Positions 45,272 through 59,425 of a DNA stretch of 64,000 nt are shown here, piece by piece. The notes beneath the pieces are model-generated. The model searched no databases, was not told the DNA's origin, and saw nothing but the letters and a program-made list of their open reading frames with translations. The translations under genes and the position numbers were made by a program. The DNA is from Hyalangium ruber (GTDB lineage Bacteria > Myxococcota > Myxococcia > Myxococcales > Myxococcaceae), in NCBI RefSeq assembly GCF_034259325.1, contig NZ_JAXIVS010000003.1, positions 682,001 to 746,000 of the forward strand, written 5' to 3'. Positions within the stretch are counted from its first letter, which is position 1, and every line of letters starts with the position of its first letter.

Positions 45272-46447
45272 TCAGCCCTGCCGGGGCGCCTCCAGCGGCG
45301 CGCTCCGGGACAGCTCGCGGGGCAGATGGACGGTGAAGGCCGCGCCGTGCCCCTCCTCGCTCTCCACCTCGATGGTGCCGCCGTGCAGCTCCACCAGCCG
45401 GCGCGTGCTCGCCAGCCCCACGCCACTGCCGACGAAGTCCTTCGCCACGTTGCTGCCCCGGTGGAAGCGCTCGAAGATGTACGGCAGGTCCTTCAGCGGG
45501 ATGCCCACGCCTGGGTCCTCCACGCGCAGCCGCACCGCGCCGTCCGGGCCCGGCGAGTCCTCGGCCACCGTCACCTGGATGGGGCCTCCCTCGGGGCTGT
45601 ACTTCACGGCGTTGCTCAAGAGGTTGTCCAGCACCCGCTCCAGGGCGGCGGTGTCCCAGTGGCCCGAGAAGTCGGAGCCCCGCGCGTCCAGCTGGAAGGT
45701 GTGCCGAGGCGCCGTGCTCTCCAGCTCGCGCACCTTGGCGCGCACCAGGGCGAGCAGATCCACCTGCGCGCGGCGCAGCGGCTGCTCCTGGCCCCGCGTC
45801 GCCTCCAGGAAGTGGTCGATGAGCTCGCCCATCCGCGTGGCCGCGCGGACGATGCCCGCCAACCGCTCCCGGGAGGACGTGTTGAGAGACTCGACGGGGA
45901 TCTTGCTGCGCAGGAGTTGGGCGTTGAGGGTGATGATCTGCAGCGGCCCCTTCAAGTCATGCGTCGCCAGGGCGAACATCTCGTCGCGCACGGCCAGGGC
46001 CTCGCGGGCCGCCTTCTCGGCGCGCTCGGCCTGGTGACGCCGCTCCTCCACCGCATGCACGAGGCGCACCGCCTCCATCGCAGCGCGCAGGCTGTGGCGC
46101 AGCCGCTCGGGGGAAAAGGCATCCTTGATGAGGTAGTCCTGGGCGCCCGCCTTCATGGCCTCGGCCGCCACGTGCTCGCTGCCGCTGCCGGTGAGCAACA
46201 CCGCCGCGGGGGTTCGGACGCCCAACCGCTCGCGCACCGCTTGCAACAGCTCCACCCCGCTCATCCCCGGCAGGTGGAAGTCCATCAGCAAGACGTCCGG
46301 CGGCGACTGGGTGGCACGCGCCAGCCCCTCCTCGGCGGTGGAGACGAACTCCACCTCCCACTGCGTGTCCGGATCCTTCTCCAGCGCACGCCGCACCCGG
46401 ATTCGGTCGGAGGTGCTGTCATCCACCAGGAGGACGCGCACTCTCAT
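45272..46447 (-). CDS. response regulator-histidine kinase hybrid (receiver first)
   Basis: 391 residues from the ATG at 46445-46447, preceded by GAGGAGGGG. An N-terminal receiver (about 1-125; LLVDDS, phospho-Asp in LLMDFHLPGM, TGSGS, Lys in DYLIKDAF) is joined by a coiled coil to HisKA (LATHDLKGPLQIITL) and HATPase_c (NLLSNAVKYSP, DPGVGIP, GSGVGLAS). No membrane segment. Ten bases downstream of the bacteriophytochrome gene, so it is likely its signalling partner: phytochrome kinase to this receiver, then onward through its own kinase. Confidence 0.9.
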   Translation of the reverse strand: MRVRVLLVDDSTSDRIRVRRALEKDPDTQWEVEFVSTAEEGLARATQSPPDVLLMDFHLPGMSGVELLQAVRERLGVRTPAAVLLTGSGSEHVAAEAMKAGAQDYLIKDAFSPERLRHSLRAAMEAVRLVHAVEERRHQAERAEKAAREALAVRDEMFALATHDLKGPLQIITLNAQLLRSKIPVESLNTSSRERLAGIVRAATRMGELIDHFLEATRGQEQPLRRAQVDLLALVRAKVRELESTAPRHTFQLDARGSDFSGHWDTAALERVLDNLLSNAVKYSPEGGPIQVTVAEDSPGPDGAVRLRVEDPGVGIPLKDLPYIFERFHRGSNVAKDFVGSGVGLASTRRLVELHGGTIEVESEEGHGAAFTVHLPRELSRSAPLEAPRQG

Positions 46448-46457
46448 GGCCCCCTCC

Positions 46458-48704
46458 TCATCCCAGCCCTCGACCGAGGGTGAAATAGAAGGTGGAGCCC
46501 TGACCGAGCGCGGAGTCCACCCACAGCTTGCCCCCGTGCAGTCCCACCAGCCGGCGGGCAATCGCCAGCCCCGCGCCCGTCCCGCCGCCGTACGCCTGCT
46601 CGGGGTGCAGCCGACGGAACAGCTCGAAGATGGCTTCGTGGAAGCGCGCGTGAATGCCGATGCCGGGGTCTCTCACGTAGAAAACGTAGGGTGCATCCGA
46701 CCGCCTCGCAGCGGCGGGCCGAGCATCTCCGGGTCCATGGTAACCCACTTCAATCCAGGGCGCGGAACCCTCCTGGTATTTCACGGCGTTGGACAGCAGG
46801 TTGATCCACACCTGGCGGATGCGGATGGCGTCACACCGCACGGTGGGCAGGCGGCGAGGCACGCGCACCTCGACCCGGCCCTGCTCCAGTCGGGCGGAGA
46901 GGAGCTGCAGCACCTCCTCCAGCAGGTCCTGCATGTCCACCTCGCCCCAGGCCAGCTCCAGGCGGCCCACGCGGCTGTACTCGAAGAGCCCCTCCAGCAT
47001 CTCCCCCGAGCGCTGCGCCAGCCAGAAGATGGAGTCCAGGTAGCTGGTGCCCTCCTGGCCCAGAGACTTCCCATGGTCCTCTCGGAGGAACTCCGCGTAC
47101 TGGCGGATGCCGCGCATGGGCTCCTGCAGGTCGTGCGCGACGGTGTGGCCGAAGGCATCCAGCTCCGCGTTGGAGCGAGCCAGGGCCTGGGAGAGGCGAG
47201 AGAGCTCCTCGGCCTGGCGCAGCACCACGCCCACCAGGGCGCCCCGGAAGCTCTCGGCCGCCTCGAGGTCCGCGCGCGTCCACGGCCGGCTGGCGCCGCG
47301 CACCGTCTCGGTCCACGCACGAAAGGAGGCGCGCGGGTGGAGCCGGTGCTGGCCAGGCTCCGGCACCGCCGGCTTCTGGGGATTGCCCGCCCAGGTGACG
47401 GTGCGCGCCACCTCCGAACGGAACCAAAGGGCAAAGCGCGGCGCGGCCGGATCCAACCGCACCGCCAGCAGCCCGGCCGCCACGTCCGCGCGCTCGGCCA
47501 GGGGCGGATACAGGGCCCCGAGGCGCTCGGTGTGGAAGACGGTCTCGAAGGGCTGCGCCATGAGCCACGGCACCAGCGCCGCGAGCTCCTGCTCCGACGG
47601 GGTGGCCCCTACCTCCACCGGCGCCTCGCCCAGCAGCAGCGCCGCGCCGGTGGCCCCGAGCGGCTCCAGCATCAACGCGGCGTGCTGGGGCAAGCAGTCC
47701 GCCAGCGGCGCCTTCGCGTGTCCCAGCTCCGTGGCGAGCTTCTCCAGGAGCCTCGCGCGGCGCGAGTGCTCGAGCGCCTCGCCCGCGCGCTGCTCGGCCT
47801 CCAGTTGCAGCGTCAGCAGCCGGGTGAACACCTCGCAGGCCCGGCGCCGCTCGTGCGAGACATGCAGGGGCGCGTGGTGGTGGCAGGCGATGAGCCCCCA
47901 CAACTTGCCGTCCTGGAGCAGCGACAGGGAGAAGGAGGCCTCCACGCCCATGTTGTGCAGGTACTCCAGATGCACCGGAGACACGCTGCGCAGCGCAGCG
48001 CCCGACAAGTCCAGGGGGCGCCCCCGACCAGGCAGCACCACGGGCACCAGCGGCACGGGCCGGGCGCGCGCGTCGGCGATGAGGCGCAAGGGGTTGCGCG
48101 TATAGAGGGCGCGGGCCTGGGTGGGAATGTCGCTGGCGGGGAAGTGCATCCCCAGGAAGCTGTCCACCCCCTCCGCCCGGCTCTCGGCGAGCACCTCGCC
48201 ATGCCAGTCCGCGTCGAAGCGGTACACCATCACCCGGTCGAAGCCCGTCAGCGCCCGCACCGCGTCCGCCGCGGCCTGCAAGAGCGCCTGCGCCCCTTGG
48301 GCTCCCGGCAGCGGGGACACGAGCCGCCGCACCCACTCCAACGAGTGCTCCTCCGTGCTGGCGTCGGCCTCGGCCGGCTCCAGCTCCAGCACCGTCAGCC
48401 CGTCGCTCTCATGCCACAGGGCGCGAAAGGCCGTGCCCCCCAGCTCCACGCGCGCGGAGCCGGCTGGAGAAGGCGCACCCAGCCGGGCGAGCACCTGCGC
48501 CGGCAGCACCTGCTCCAGCGACTTGCCGAGCAGTTCCTGGGGCGGGCTCCCGAGCAGCGCCTGGGCGTTGGCGCTCACCACCGCCAGGGTGCGCTGGGGA
48601 CCCTCGAAGGCCAGCAGCACACCATGGGGTTGGATGCCCCCGAGCAGGTGGATGGGCTCCCGGTCACACTGGCTGAGGTCCACCTCATGCGTCGGCAACG
48701 ACAT
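46458..48704 (-). CDS. bphP: bacteriophytochrome histidine kinase
   Basis: 748 residues. A red/far-red photoreceptor kinase that binds biliverdin through an N-terminal Cys: here Cys13 in LSQCDREPIHLLGGIQPHG, the canonical position. PAS (about 10-125), GAF (about 135-310; the PASDIPTQARALY motif and a His-rich CHHHAPLHVS stretch), PHY (about 320-510; tongue motif HPRASFRAWTETV), HisKA (FGHTVAHDLQEPMRG) and HATPase_c (NLLSNAVKY, GTGAGLAIA) follow in order. It overlaps the heme oxygenase gene by 20 bases, so chromophore supply and apoprotein are made together. Confidence 0.95.
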   Translation of the reverse strand: MSLPTHEVDLSQCDREPIHLLGGIQPHGVLLAFEGPQRTLAVVSANAQALLGSPPQELLGKSLEQVLPAQVLARLGAPSPAGSARVELGGTAFRALWHESDGLTVLELEPAEADASTEEHSLEWVRRLVSPLPGAQGAQALLQAAADAVRALTGFDRVMVYRFDADWHGEVLAESRAEGVDSFLGMHFPASDIPTQARALYTRNPLRLIADARARPVPLVPVVLPGRGRPLDLSGAALRSVSPVHLEYLHNMGVEASFSLSLLQDGKLWGLIACHHHAPLHVSHERRRACEVFTRLLTLQLEAEQRAGEALEHSRRARLLEKLATELGHAKAPLADCLPQHAALMLEPLGATGAALLLGEAPVEVGATPSEQELAALVPWLMAQPFETVFHTERLGALYPPLAERADVAAGLLAVRLDPAAPRFALWFRSEVARTVTWAGNPQKPAVPEPGQHRLHPRASFRAWTETVRGASRPWTRADLEAAESFRGALVGVVLRQAEELSRLSQALARSNAELDAFGHTVAHDLQEPMRGIRQYAEFLREDHGKSLGQEGTSYLDSIFWLAQRSGEMLEGLFEYSRVGRLELAWGEVDMQDLLEEVLQLLSARLEQGRVEVRVPRRLPTVRCDAIRIRQVWINLLSNAVKYQEGSAPWIEVGYHGPGDARPAAARRSDAPYVFYVRDPGIGIHARFHEAIFELFRRLHPEQAYGGGTGAGLAIARRLVGLHGGKLWVDSALGQGSTFYFTLGRGLG

Positions 48705-49335
48705 CCGTCACCTCCCGGCCCAGCCAGGCCTCGAAGGCGTCGAACGTGTCCTGCGCGCCGCGCACCACCCGCGCGTCGAAGCTCTCGGAGGCCTCGGCGG
48801 CCGAGACGCGGGTCACCGCCTCGCCGAAGGCCTTCCACATGGGCCCCACCTCCTCGCCGTAGGCCCGGAAGAAGGCGAAGGCGCCCACGGGCGCTCCCGC
48901 GAAGTGTTTCTGGAGGTGGCGGAGGATGAGCTGGCCGCCCAGCGTGGAGCCCTCGAGGACGTAGAAGCAGCCCAGCGCCTCGGGCAGGCCGGTCAGCGCC
49001 GGGAGCGTGGAGGCGCGGGGCAGGCGCGCCAGCGAGGCGGCGTCATGCCCTAGCGCCGCGAGGTCCTCCTCGAGCAGCGGCAGCTTCCAGCGCTCGGTGG
49101 CTCGCAGCTCCGGCACTCGCCCCGAGAGACAGTCGGCGAGCGCCTCCTCCAGCGGAGCAAAGAGCCCGTAGAGCGCCTCCAGGTGTCGCCGGTACCCCTC
49201 GGGCGTCAACCCTGGCTCCAGCAAGCGCACCGTGCGCTCGGCCCGTTCATGGTGCGGGCGGGTTTCCGTCTTCAATCGCAGGAGCAGGGTCTGAGGTGCC
49301 GGGGGCAAGCACTTCGTAGGATGGACTGGCTTCAT
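48685..49335 (-). CDS. bphO: biliverdin-producing heme oxygenase
   Basis: 216 residues. Opens heme to biliverdin, the chromophore of the adjacent bacteriophytochrome. All-helical heme oxygenase fold: proximal His in [24 protein letters not shown], and the distal helix Gly-rich motif [14 protein letters not shown]. The reading frame extends 20 bases into bphP. The upstream kinase gene stops 55 bases before this start on the same strand. Confidence 0.92.
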   Translation of the reverse strand: MKPVHPTKCLPPAPQTLLLRLKTETRPHHERAERTVRLLEPGLTPEGYRRHLEALYGLFAPLEEALADCLSGRVPELRATERWKLPLLEEDLAALGHDAASLARLPRASTLPALTGLPEALGCFYVLEGSTLGGQLILRHLQKHFAGAPVGAFAFFRAYGEEVGPMWKAFGEAVTRVSAAEASESFDARVVRGAQDTFDAFEAWLGREVTDVVADA

Positions 49336-49390
49336 CGAGGAGGGAACTGGAGAGCACGAAAAGTGTCCACCAGCTACCGAGAACAGGGGC

Positions 49391-51481
49391 TCAATCCGCC
49401 TGGGAGAGCCGTGACTTCACCAGCTCCCGCAACGCCTGGGGCTCGAAAGGCTTCTCCAGGCGCGTGCTGGCCACCTTGCCCAGGAACTCGCGCGCACCGG
49501 CAGTGAAGGCCCCGCCGGTGACGAAGATGATGTCCGAGACCCGCTCGGGCCAGCGCCGCACCAGCTCGGCGTGGAACTCCATTCCCGTCATCTCCGGCAT
49601 CATCAAGTCACAGAGGATGAGGTCCCACGGCTGGCCCTGCTCCAGCCACTTCAGCGCCGCCCGGGCCCGGTTGAACACCGTCACCTCATGCTCCGTGCTC
49701 AGCGTGCGCTTGATGGCGTTGAGCACCATGGGCTCGTCATCCACCACCAGGATGTGGCCGCGCCGCCCGGCCGGCAGCACGTGCCGCTCGACCACCTTGC
49801 CGCGCCCCATCTCCACCGGCGGCTCGAGCACCACGCGGAAGGTGGTGCCCTTGCCCAGCTCGCTGTCGAACCCCAGCTCTCCGCCCAGGCTGGCGATGAT
49901 GCCGTGGCAGATGGACAGCCCCAGGCCCGTGCCCATGCCTTGGGGCTTGGTGGTGAAGAACGGCTCGAGGATTCTCGCGCGGATCTCCTCCGGAATCCCG
50001 CCGCCCGTGTCGCGCACCTCGATGACGATGCGCCCCCGCTCGTCCAGCCGCGTGGAGACGCGAATCTCGTTGCAGTCCGCGGAGCCCTCGGGAATGGCCT
50101 GCGCCGCGTTCACCAGCAGGTTGAGGAACACCTGCCCCAGCCGCGCCTCGTTGGCGTACACCGAGGGCACCGGCTGGTAGGCCTTCACCAGCCTCGCCCG
50201 GTGGCGGATCTCGTTCCAGGCCATCGTCGTCGCCGAGTCGATGGCGCGGCGCACGTCCACCAACTCCATGCGCTCGTCGTCCGGCCGGGAGAACATCTTC
50301 AGGTCCTTGACGATGAGGCGCATCCGCTCGGAGCCCTCGCGCGCCTCCTTGAGCGCATCGGGCAGCTCGCCCGCCTCCAGCGTGCCCTGGGCCACCGCGT
50401 GCTCCACCTCCTGGCGCGCGTAGTCCAGGTTGGCGATGACGTAGGCCAGCGGGTTGTTGATTTCATGCGCCACCCCGGCCGCCAGGGTGCCCACCGAGGC
50501 CATGCGGTCGGCCAGCGCCAGCCGCGAGCGCATCTCCTCGCGCTCGCTCACGTCCACCATGGCCCCCAGCATCCGCACCGGGTTGCCTTGCGCGTTGCGC
50601 AGCACGGCGCCGCGGTCCATCACCCGCGCGTAGGTGCCATTGGCGCGCCGGAAGCGGTACTCGTCCGTCCACAACGTGCCGCTGCCATCGATGATGTGGT
50701 CGAGGCTCTTCGTCACCCGCTCCCGGTCCTCCGGGTGCAGGCGAGAGAACCACCAGCTCGACTCGGGGCTGGTGTCCTTCTGCGCGTAGCCGAACGCGGG
50801 CGCGAGGCGCTCACTCCACTTCACCTGGTTGGTCACCAGATCCCAATCCCAGACGACGTCATTGGTGGCGCGCTGGAGAATCTGGAAGCGCTCGTTGCTG
50901 CCCCGCAGCTCGTCGATGAGCCGCCGCTGCGTGTGGTTCATCCGCCGCAGCTCCAGCTGGGCCACCACCTGCTCGGCCAGCGTCTCCAGGGAGCGGACCT
51001 GCTCCGGAGAGAGCTGCCGCGGCACCCGGTCGATGACGCACACCGTGCCCAGCGCGAGCCCCTCGGGCGTCAACAGGGGCGCGCCCGCGTAGAAGCGGAT
51101 GTGGGGCGCGCCCGTGACCAGGGGGTTTCGCGCGAAGCGCGCGTCCAGGTGCGCGTCCGGCACCACGAACAGCCCCTCGCGGAGGATGGCGTAGGCGCAG
51201 AAGGCCACATCGCGCGAGGTCTCCTGCGCCTCCAGGCCCACGCGCGACTTGAACCACTGGCGATCCTCGTCCAGCAGGGAGATCAACGCGATGGGGGTGC
51301 CGCACAGCTGCGCCGCCAGGCGGGTGATGCCGTCGAGGCTCGCCTCGGGCTCGGTGTCGAGCACCTCGTAGCTGCGCAGGGCCTCCAGACGCGCCTCTTC
51401 GTTCCACGGCCGCGGGGCAAGCATCAGGGAAGAGCCCTCGCCCTCCAGGGAATGGGGGCGCGCTCCCTCATCGAAACCCAT
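49391..51481 (-). CDS. GAF-PAS hybrid histidine kinase with C-terminal receiver
   Basis: 696 residues from the ATG at 51479-51481; it has AAGGAGAGG at ideal spacing, unlike the alternative ATG at 51499. GAF (about 30-180; [18 protein letters not shown]), PAS/PAC (about 200-330), HisKA ([20 protein letters not shown]), HATPase_c ([23 protein letters not shown]) and a receiver (about 570-690; VVDDEP, phospho-Asp in [13 protein letters not shown], Lys in RLEKPFEP) are in order. Soluble. It directly precedes bphO-bphP-receiver/kinase on the same strand and may head one light-response operon. Confidence 0.9.
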   Translation of the reverse strand: MGFDEGARPHSLEGEGSSLMLAPRPWNEEARLEALRSYEVLDTEPEASLDGITRLAAQLCGTPIALISLLDEDRQWFKSRVGLEAQETSRDVAFCAYAILREGLFVVPDAHLDARFARNPLVTGAPHIRFYAGAPLLTPEGLALGTVCVIDRVPRQLSPEQVRSLETLAEQVVAQLELRRMNHTQRRLIDELRGSNERFQILQRATNDVVWDWDLVTNQVKWSERLAPAFGYAQKDTSPESSWWFSRLHPEDRERVTKSLDHIIDGSGTLWTDEYRFRRANGTYARVMDRGAVLRNAQGNPVRMLGAMVDVSEREEMRSRLALADRMASVGTLAAGVAHEINNPLAYVIANLDYARQEVEHAVAQGTLEAGELPDALKEAREGSERMRLIVKDLKMFSRPDDERMELVDVRRAIDSATTMAWNEIRHRARLVKAYQPVPSVYANEARLGQVFLNLLVNAAQAIPEGSADCNEIRVSTRLDERGRIVIEVRDTGGGIPEEIRARILEPFFTTKPQGMGTGLGLSICHGIIASLGGELGFDSELGKGTTFRVVLEPPVEMGRGKVVERHVLPAGRRGHILVVDDEPMVLNAIKRTLSTEHEVTVFNRARAALKWLEQGQPWDLILCDLMMPEMTGMEFHAELVRRWPERVSDIIFVTGGAFTAGAREFLGKVASTRLEKPFEPQALRELVKSRLSQAD

Positions 51482-51606
51482 GTCCCTCTCCTTGGGCATG
51501 CGAGGTCCTGACCACGGGTGTGGCGAAATGATCCCCGACGGGAACGCTCAGAAGTAGACGACGCAACCCCGCAAGAATAGAACTAAAAAACCAATACCTG
51601 GGTGTA

Positions 51607-51646
51607 GGCCTGCGAGCCCTCGCATGGATCCAAAGGGAAGCAGGCC
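51607..51646 (-). terminator. possible terminator after the subtilisin-like protease gene
   Basis: GGCCTGC (51607-51613) pairs with GCAGGCC (51640-51646), with a small inner GCGAG/CTCGC hairpin. On the minus strand a run of six T (51590-51585) follows 16 bases later, too far for a textbook terminator. Confidence 0.35.
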
Positions 51647-51688
51647 GAGCCCACGTCTGGTTTGCTGCTCTCGCGGTAAGTCTGGTGC

Positions 51689-54229
51689 CTACTCGCAGTA
51701 ACCGCTGGTGCGGTTACACGTGAAGTTGCTGCCGCACACCTCGCGCACGGTGCAGTCGGGCAAGCACTGGCCCGCCCCCGCCTCGTCGTCGTAGCAGACG
51801 TAATCCGCGCGGCAAGTGCTCCGCCCCTGGCTGGGTCCCGAGCAGTTGGCGATGCAGACCTTGTCGTCCGAGGAGCTGCCCACCACGTAGCACTTGGAGC
51901 CCGCCGGGCAGCCCTGGGTGTCGCAGTCGCGAGTGCAGTAGCCCCCCGGGTAGCTCGTCACGCACCGGCCGCCGTCCGGGCAGTCGGTGTTGCTCTGGCA
52001 GGCCGCGCCCACCACCAGCGCGGGCGAGTCATCCACCGGCGCCAGCGGCACCAGATCGAAGCTGATGTTGCCGATGTCCTGGTCCACCGCGAGTGGAATG
52101 GGCTCGAAGTCGTCCACGTTCCGCCAGAAGCCCGTGAGCTCCTCGTCCTCGAAGAACTCTCCGTCCTCGTCCTCGTCGATGGTCGCCAGCGCGTAATAGG
52201 TCTGCGGCGGCATGTCGATGGCGTACGTATAGCCGCGCGCGGCCTCGGCCACGGCGATGGTGTTCTCCTCCACCTGCCACTCGCCCAGCTCGTCCTGCCA
52301 CGCGAAGGCCACCACCGCGTCCAGGCCCTGCGCCACCGCGCCCACGCGGATCTTCACCGTCACCGTGGCGCTGCCCGCCGGGCCTCCTCCCGCCGCGCTC
52401 GTGCCGGTGAGGGTGAGCGTGGCCGAGTACTCCCCGTCCGCCAGCCCCGAGGCGTTCGTCACTACGTCCAGCGCGGCGGTGGAGAAAGCCGACAGCGACA
52501 GCGTGGGCCCCGGCAGGGACACCGCTCCGGCCTGGGGCCCGCTCTTGGCCGCCGTCACGTTCAGCGTGCCGCCGCCCAGGTTGGACACGAGGATGCGCTG
52601 GGTGTCGCTGCCGTTGAAGGACAGGAGCGTGGTGGTGATGCCCAGCTTCGGCGGCTCGTTGGAGGAGCCACCCTGCGCCAGCTTCAGCGCCGCCTGCGCG
52701 TTCACCAGCCCCGCGCCGCAGCCCTCGGAGCATCGGCTGCTGGCGCTGGCGGTCGTCTTGAGGATGTTCTCCACCTGCTGCGCGTTGAGGCTGGGGTTGA
52801 CCGCCAGCATCAGCGCCACCACGCCCGCCACGTGCGGGGTGGCCATGCTCGTGCCCTGGTTGAAGACATAGGCGGGCTGGTCATCCTCGTCGAACGAGGT
52901 GGAGAGCACCCCGTCCGCGTACCCGTCTCCGTTGAGGTCCTCGCGCATCTCGCCCCCGGCGGCCATCACGTCCACCGGCGCGCCGAAGTTGGAGAAGCTG
53001 CTGCGCGTGCCGGCGAAGTTCGTCGAGCCCACGCAGAGCACGTTCTGCTGGTTGCACGGCGTGGTGCCCGTGGCGTCCACGTTCTCGTTGCCCGCGGCGA
53101 TGACGTAGATGGCGCCCGCCGTCACCCGCGCGTCGATGACGTCCTGGTAGGTGCGCTGCGGCGAGGAGGCGCCGCCCAGGCTCATGTTGATGACCTTGGC
53201 GGGCGTGGGATTGTTGGGCACTCCGGACACCGTGCCACCCGCGGCCCAGTTCATCGCCGCGGCGATGTCGAAGCTGGTGCCGCCCTGCCGGCCCAGCGCT
53301 CGCACCGGGAGGATGCGCGTGCTCCACGTCACCCCCGCCACGCCGCTGGCGTTGTCCGTCGCCGCGCCGATGGTGCCCGCCACATGCGTGCCGTGCCACG
53401 AGGAGCCCCCGTTCGGCTCGTCCCCGCCCCGGTCCGTGGGGTCGCTGTCACGGCCGCTGCCGTCCCCGCTGTTGGACGTGTCGGAGATCATGTCGTAGCC
53501 GGCGATGACGCGCGCGTTGAGGTCCGGATGCGAGGCGATGCCGGTGTCGATGACGGCCACCGTCACCGCGTCGCCGCCGGTGCTCACGTCCCAGGCGGAC
53601 GGCAGGTTGATGGCCGGGTAGTGCCACTGCACCCCGTAGCTCTTGTCGTTGGGCGTGCGCAGCGCGTACATGCGCAGGTTCTTCTCCGTGAAGCGCACCC
53701 CCGGCACCTGCGCGAGCTGAGCGACGAGCTGCCCCGTCTCCTCCACCGTCACCGTGTGCCCGTCCAGCGCCTCGAAGCCCACCAAGTGCAGGTGCTCGCT
53801 GGCGTAGCCCTTGTGCGCCACGCGGTAGCCGGGCAGCGTCACCCGCTCCAACGCCACGGGCGCCTCCAGCCCCGCCGCCTCGAAGCGGACAATCACGTCT
53901 CCGGCGATGGTGGGGTCCTCCGCGGGCAGCCGCTTGAGCGGCGGGGGGCCCATGGGCGGCGGGACGATGAGCGGATCCGGCAGCGTCACCTCGATGGCGG
54001 ACTTACGCGTGCCGAGCCCCTGCTGCCGAGTGACGGCCCGCGAGAGGGCCTGCGAGAGCCGGACCGCTGCGTCTCCCTGGAGCGGCGCGGGGCGCGCGGT
54101 GGGCTGCGCGGAGGAGCGTCCCCCGCCCTTCTGGAAGGGAGTCAACTTGCCCTGGATGCGACCCGAGGGCTCCTCCTCGCAGGCGGTGAGCAGCAGCAGG
54201 CCCAGGATGAGCAATCGGCGCATCGACAT
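51689..54229 (-). CDS. subtilisin-like (S8) serine protease lipoprotein
   Basis: 846 residues. MSMRRLLILGLLLLTAC is a lipoprotein signal (LTAC); ATG at 54229 has GGAGGGG just before it. An I9-like propeptide region (about 90-185) precedes the S8 catalytic domain with Asp228 (VIDTGIASHPDL), His279 (WHGTHVAG) and Ser461 (GTSMATPHVAG). A beta-sandwich domain follows (about 540-650), then a C-terminal Cys-rich region (about 745-846) with repeated C-x-D-C and CPxGxxC patterns, EGF/antistasin-like. Probably a surface protease with substrate-binding modules, suited to predation or development. Confidence 0.92.
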   Translation of the reverse strand: MSMRRLLILGLLLLTACEEEPSGRIQGKLTPFQKGGGRSSAQPTARPAPLQGDAAVRLSQALSRAVTRQQGLGTRKSAIEVTLPDPLIVPPPMGPPPLKRLPAEDPTIAGDVIVRFEAAGLEAPVALERVTLPGYRVAHKGYASEHLHLVGFEALDGHTVTVEETGQLVAQLAQVPGVRFTEKNLRMYALRTPNDKSYGVQWHYPAINLPSAWDVSTGGDAVTVAVIDTGIASHPDLNARVIAGYDMISDTSNSGDGSGRDSDPTDRGGDEPNGGSSWHGTHVAGTIGAATDNASGVAGVTWSTRILPVRALGRQGGTSFDIAAAMNWAAGGTVSGVPNNPTPAKVINMSLGGASSPQRTYQDVIDARVTAGAIYVIAAGNENVDATGTTPCNQQNVLCVGSTNFAGTRSSFSNFGAPVDVMAAGGEMREDLNGDGYADGVLSTSFDEDDQPAYVFNQGTSMATPHVAGVVALMLAVNPSLNAQQVENILKTTASASSRCSEGCGAGLVNAQAALKLAQGGSSNEPPKLGITTTLLSFNGSDTQRILVSNLGGGTLNVTAAKSGPQAGAVSLPGPTLSLSAFSTAALDVVTNASGLADGEYSATLTLTGTSAAGGGPAGSATVTVKIRVGAVAQGLDAVVAFAWQDELGEWQVEENTIAVAEAARGYTYAIDMPPQTYYALATIDEDEDGEFFEDEELTGFWRNVDDFEPIPLAVDQDIGNISFDLVPLAPVDDSPALVVGAACQSNTDCPDGGRCVTSYPGGYCTRDCDTQGCPAGSKCYVVGSSSDDKVCIANCSGPSQGRSTCRADYVCYDDEAGAGQCLPDCTVREVCGSNFTCNRTSGYCE

Positions 54230-54303
54230 TCCCCTCCCTCACGGTGAAGGAGAGGACCCTACCAGCCCTGGCAAGCGCCGGGGGTCTCCTCTTCGAGGAG
54301 GTG

Positions 54304-58644
<4,341 letters not shown>

Positions 58645-58768
58645 GACGCGCACCCCTCAGACTGAACACAGGTGCAGGGCGCCGTCAACCGCCCCTCACA
58701 CCCACCTGTCGGGTCTTCTCCGTACCTCCCACCCTGATCAAAGCCTGGACAGTGCGGGAAGCTTCCGC

Positions 58769-59320
58769 TCAATCGGGTCCAACGGTGATGGGCAGCTTGA
58801 GCGCCAGCGACAGCCCGATGTCATGGCCGTGCCCCGGCCGATCGTCGCCGCGCGTCCAGACGGGAATGCCGAAGCGCACGCTCAGCGCCACGTACCCGAT
58901 GCTGACGTAGGGGGCCAGGTGGAGGCTCGCCGTCGCGGCGCGCTCCTCCCCTGCCGTCTCGTAGGTCCCCCCGAGTTCCATTCCAAAGATGAGGGCGCCC
59001 GCCTGGATTCCACCGCTGAAGCGGTGGTGGTCGGAGCCCACCCGCTGCCACTGCATGAAGGCGCCCACCGTGGAGGCCGGAATCCGGCTCTCCGGGATGG
59101 ACTTGTAGATGCTCAGCTCGGCTCCCAGGGAAGTTACGGAGCCCCCGGGTCGGGTCGAGAGGGTGCCCAGGACTCCCGGGCTGATGACGACGTCGTCCGG
59201 CCCGGTGCCCAGGTTGAGCAGGCTCACCTTCGCCGCCAGGGCCGTGGGCGCGAAGAGCAGCACCGCCACCGCCAGGGCAGTCCCTCCGCTCCCCGGCCTC
59301 ATCCATGTCCGCAGTGCCAT
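58769..59320 (-). CDS. exported outer-membrane-like protein of unknown function
   Basis: 183 residues from the ATG at 59318-59320, preceded by GGGAGGAG. Signal peptide with cleavage after APTALA. The mature part is beta-rich with alternating hydrophobic strands ending in aromatic or charged residues (SIGYVALSVRFGIPVW, DIGLSLALKLPITV), typical of small beta-barrels. No family is recognised. Divergent from the response regulator gene. Confidence 0.65.
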   Translation of the reverse strand: MALRTWMRPGSGGTALAVAVLLFAPTALAAKVSLLNLGTGPDDVVISPGVLGTLSTRPGGSVTSLGAELSIYKSIPESRIPASTVGAFMQWQRVGSDHHRFSGGIQAGALIFGMELGGTYETAGEERAATASLHLAPYVSIGYVALSVRFGIPVWTRGDDRPGHGHDIGLSLALKLPITVGPD

Positions 59321-59425
59321 GTCCGCTCCTCCCAGCCCGTCCGGGCCCGAGTCGCCTGGCTCCTCGGCGACCAACCCACCCCAGACGTCGCTGGAACTGC
59401 CCTATCATGCCGTTAAGGGAGCACC

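Noticed and set aside
58653-58653. GTG at 58651-58653 as start of the Lhr helicase
   Set aside because: An ATG three codons later has suitable spacing to GAGGGG and is the more likely start, although both are possible.
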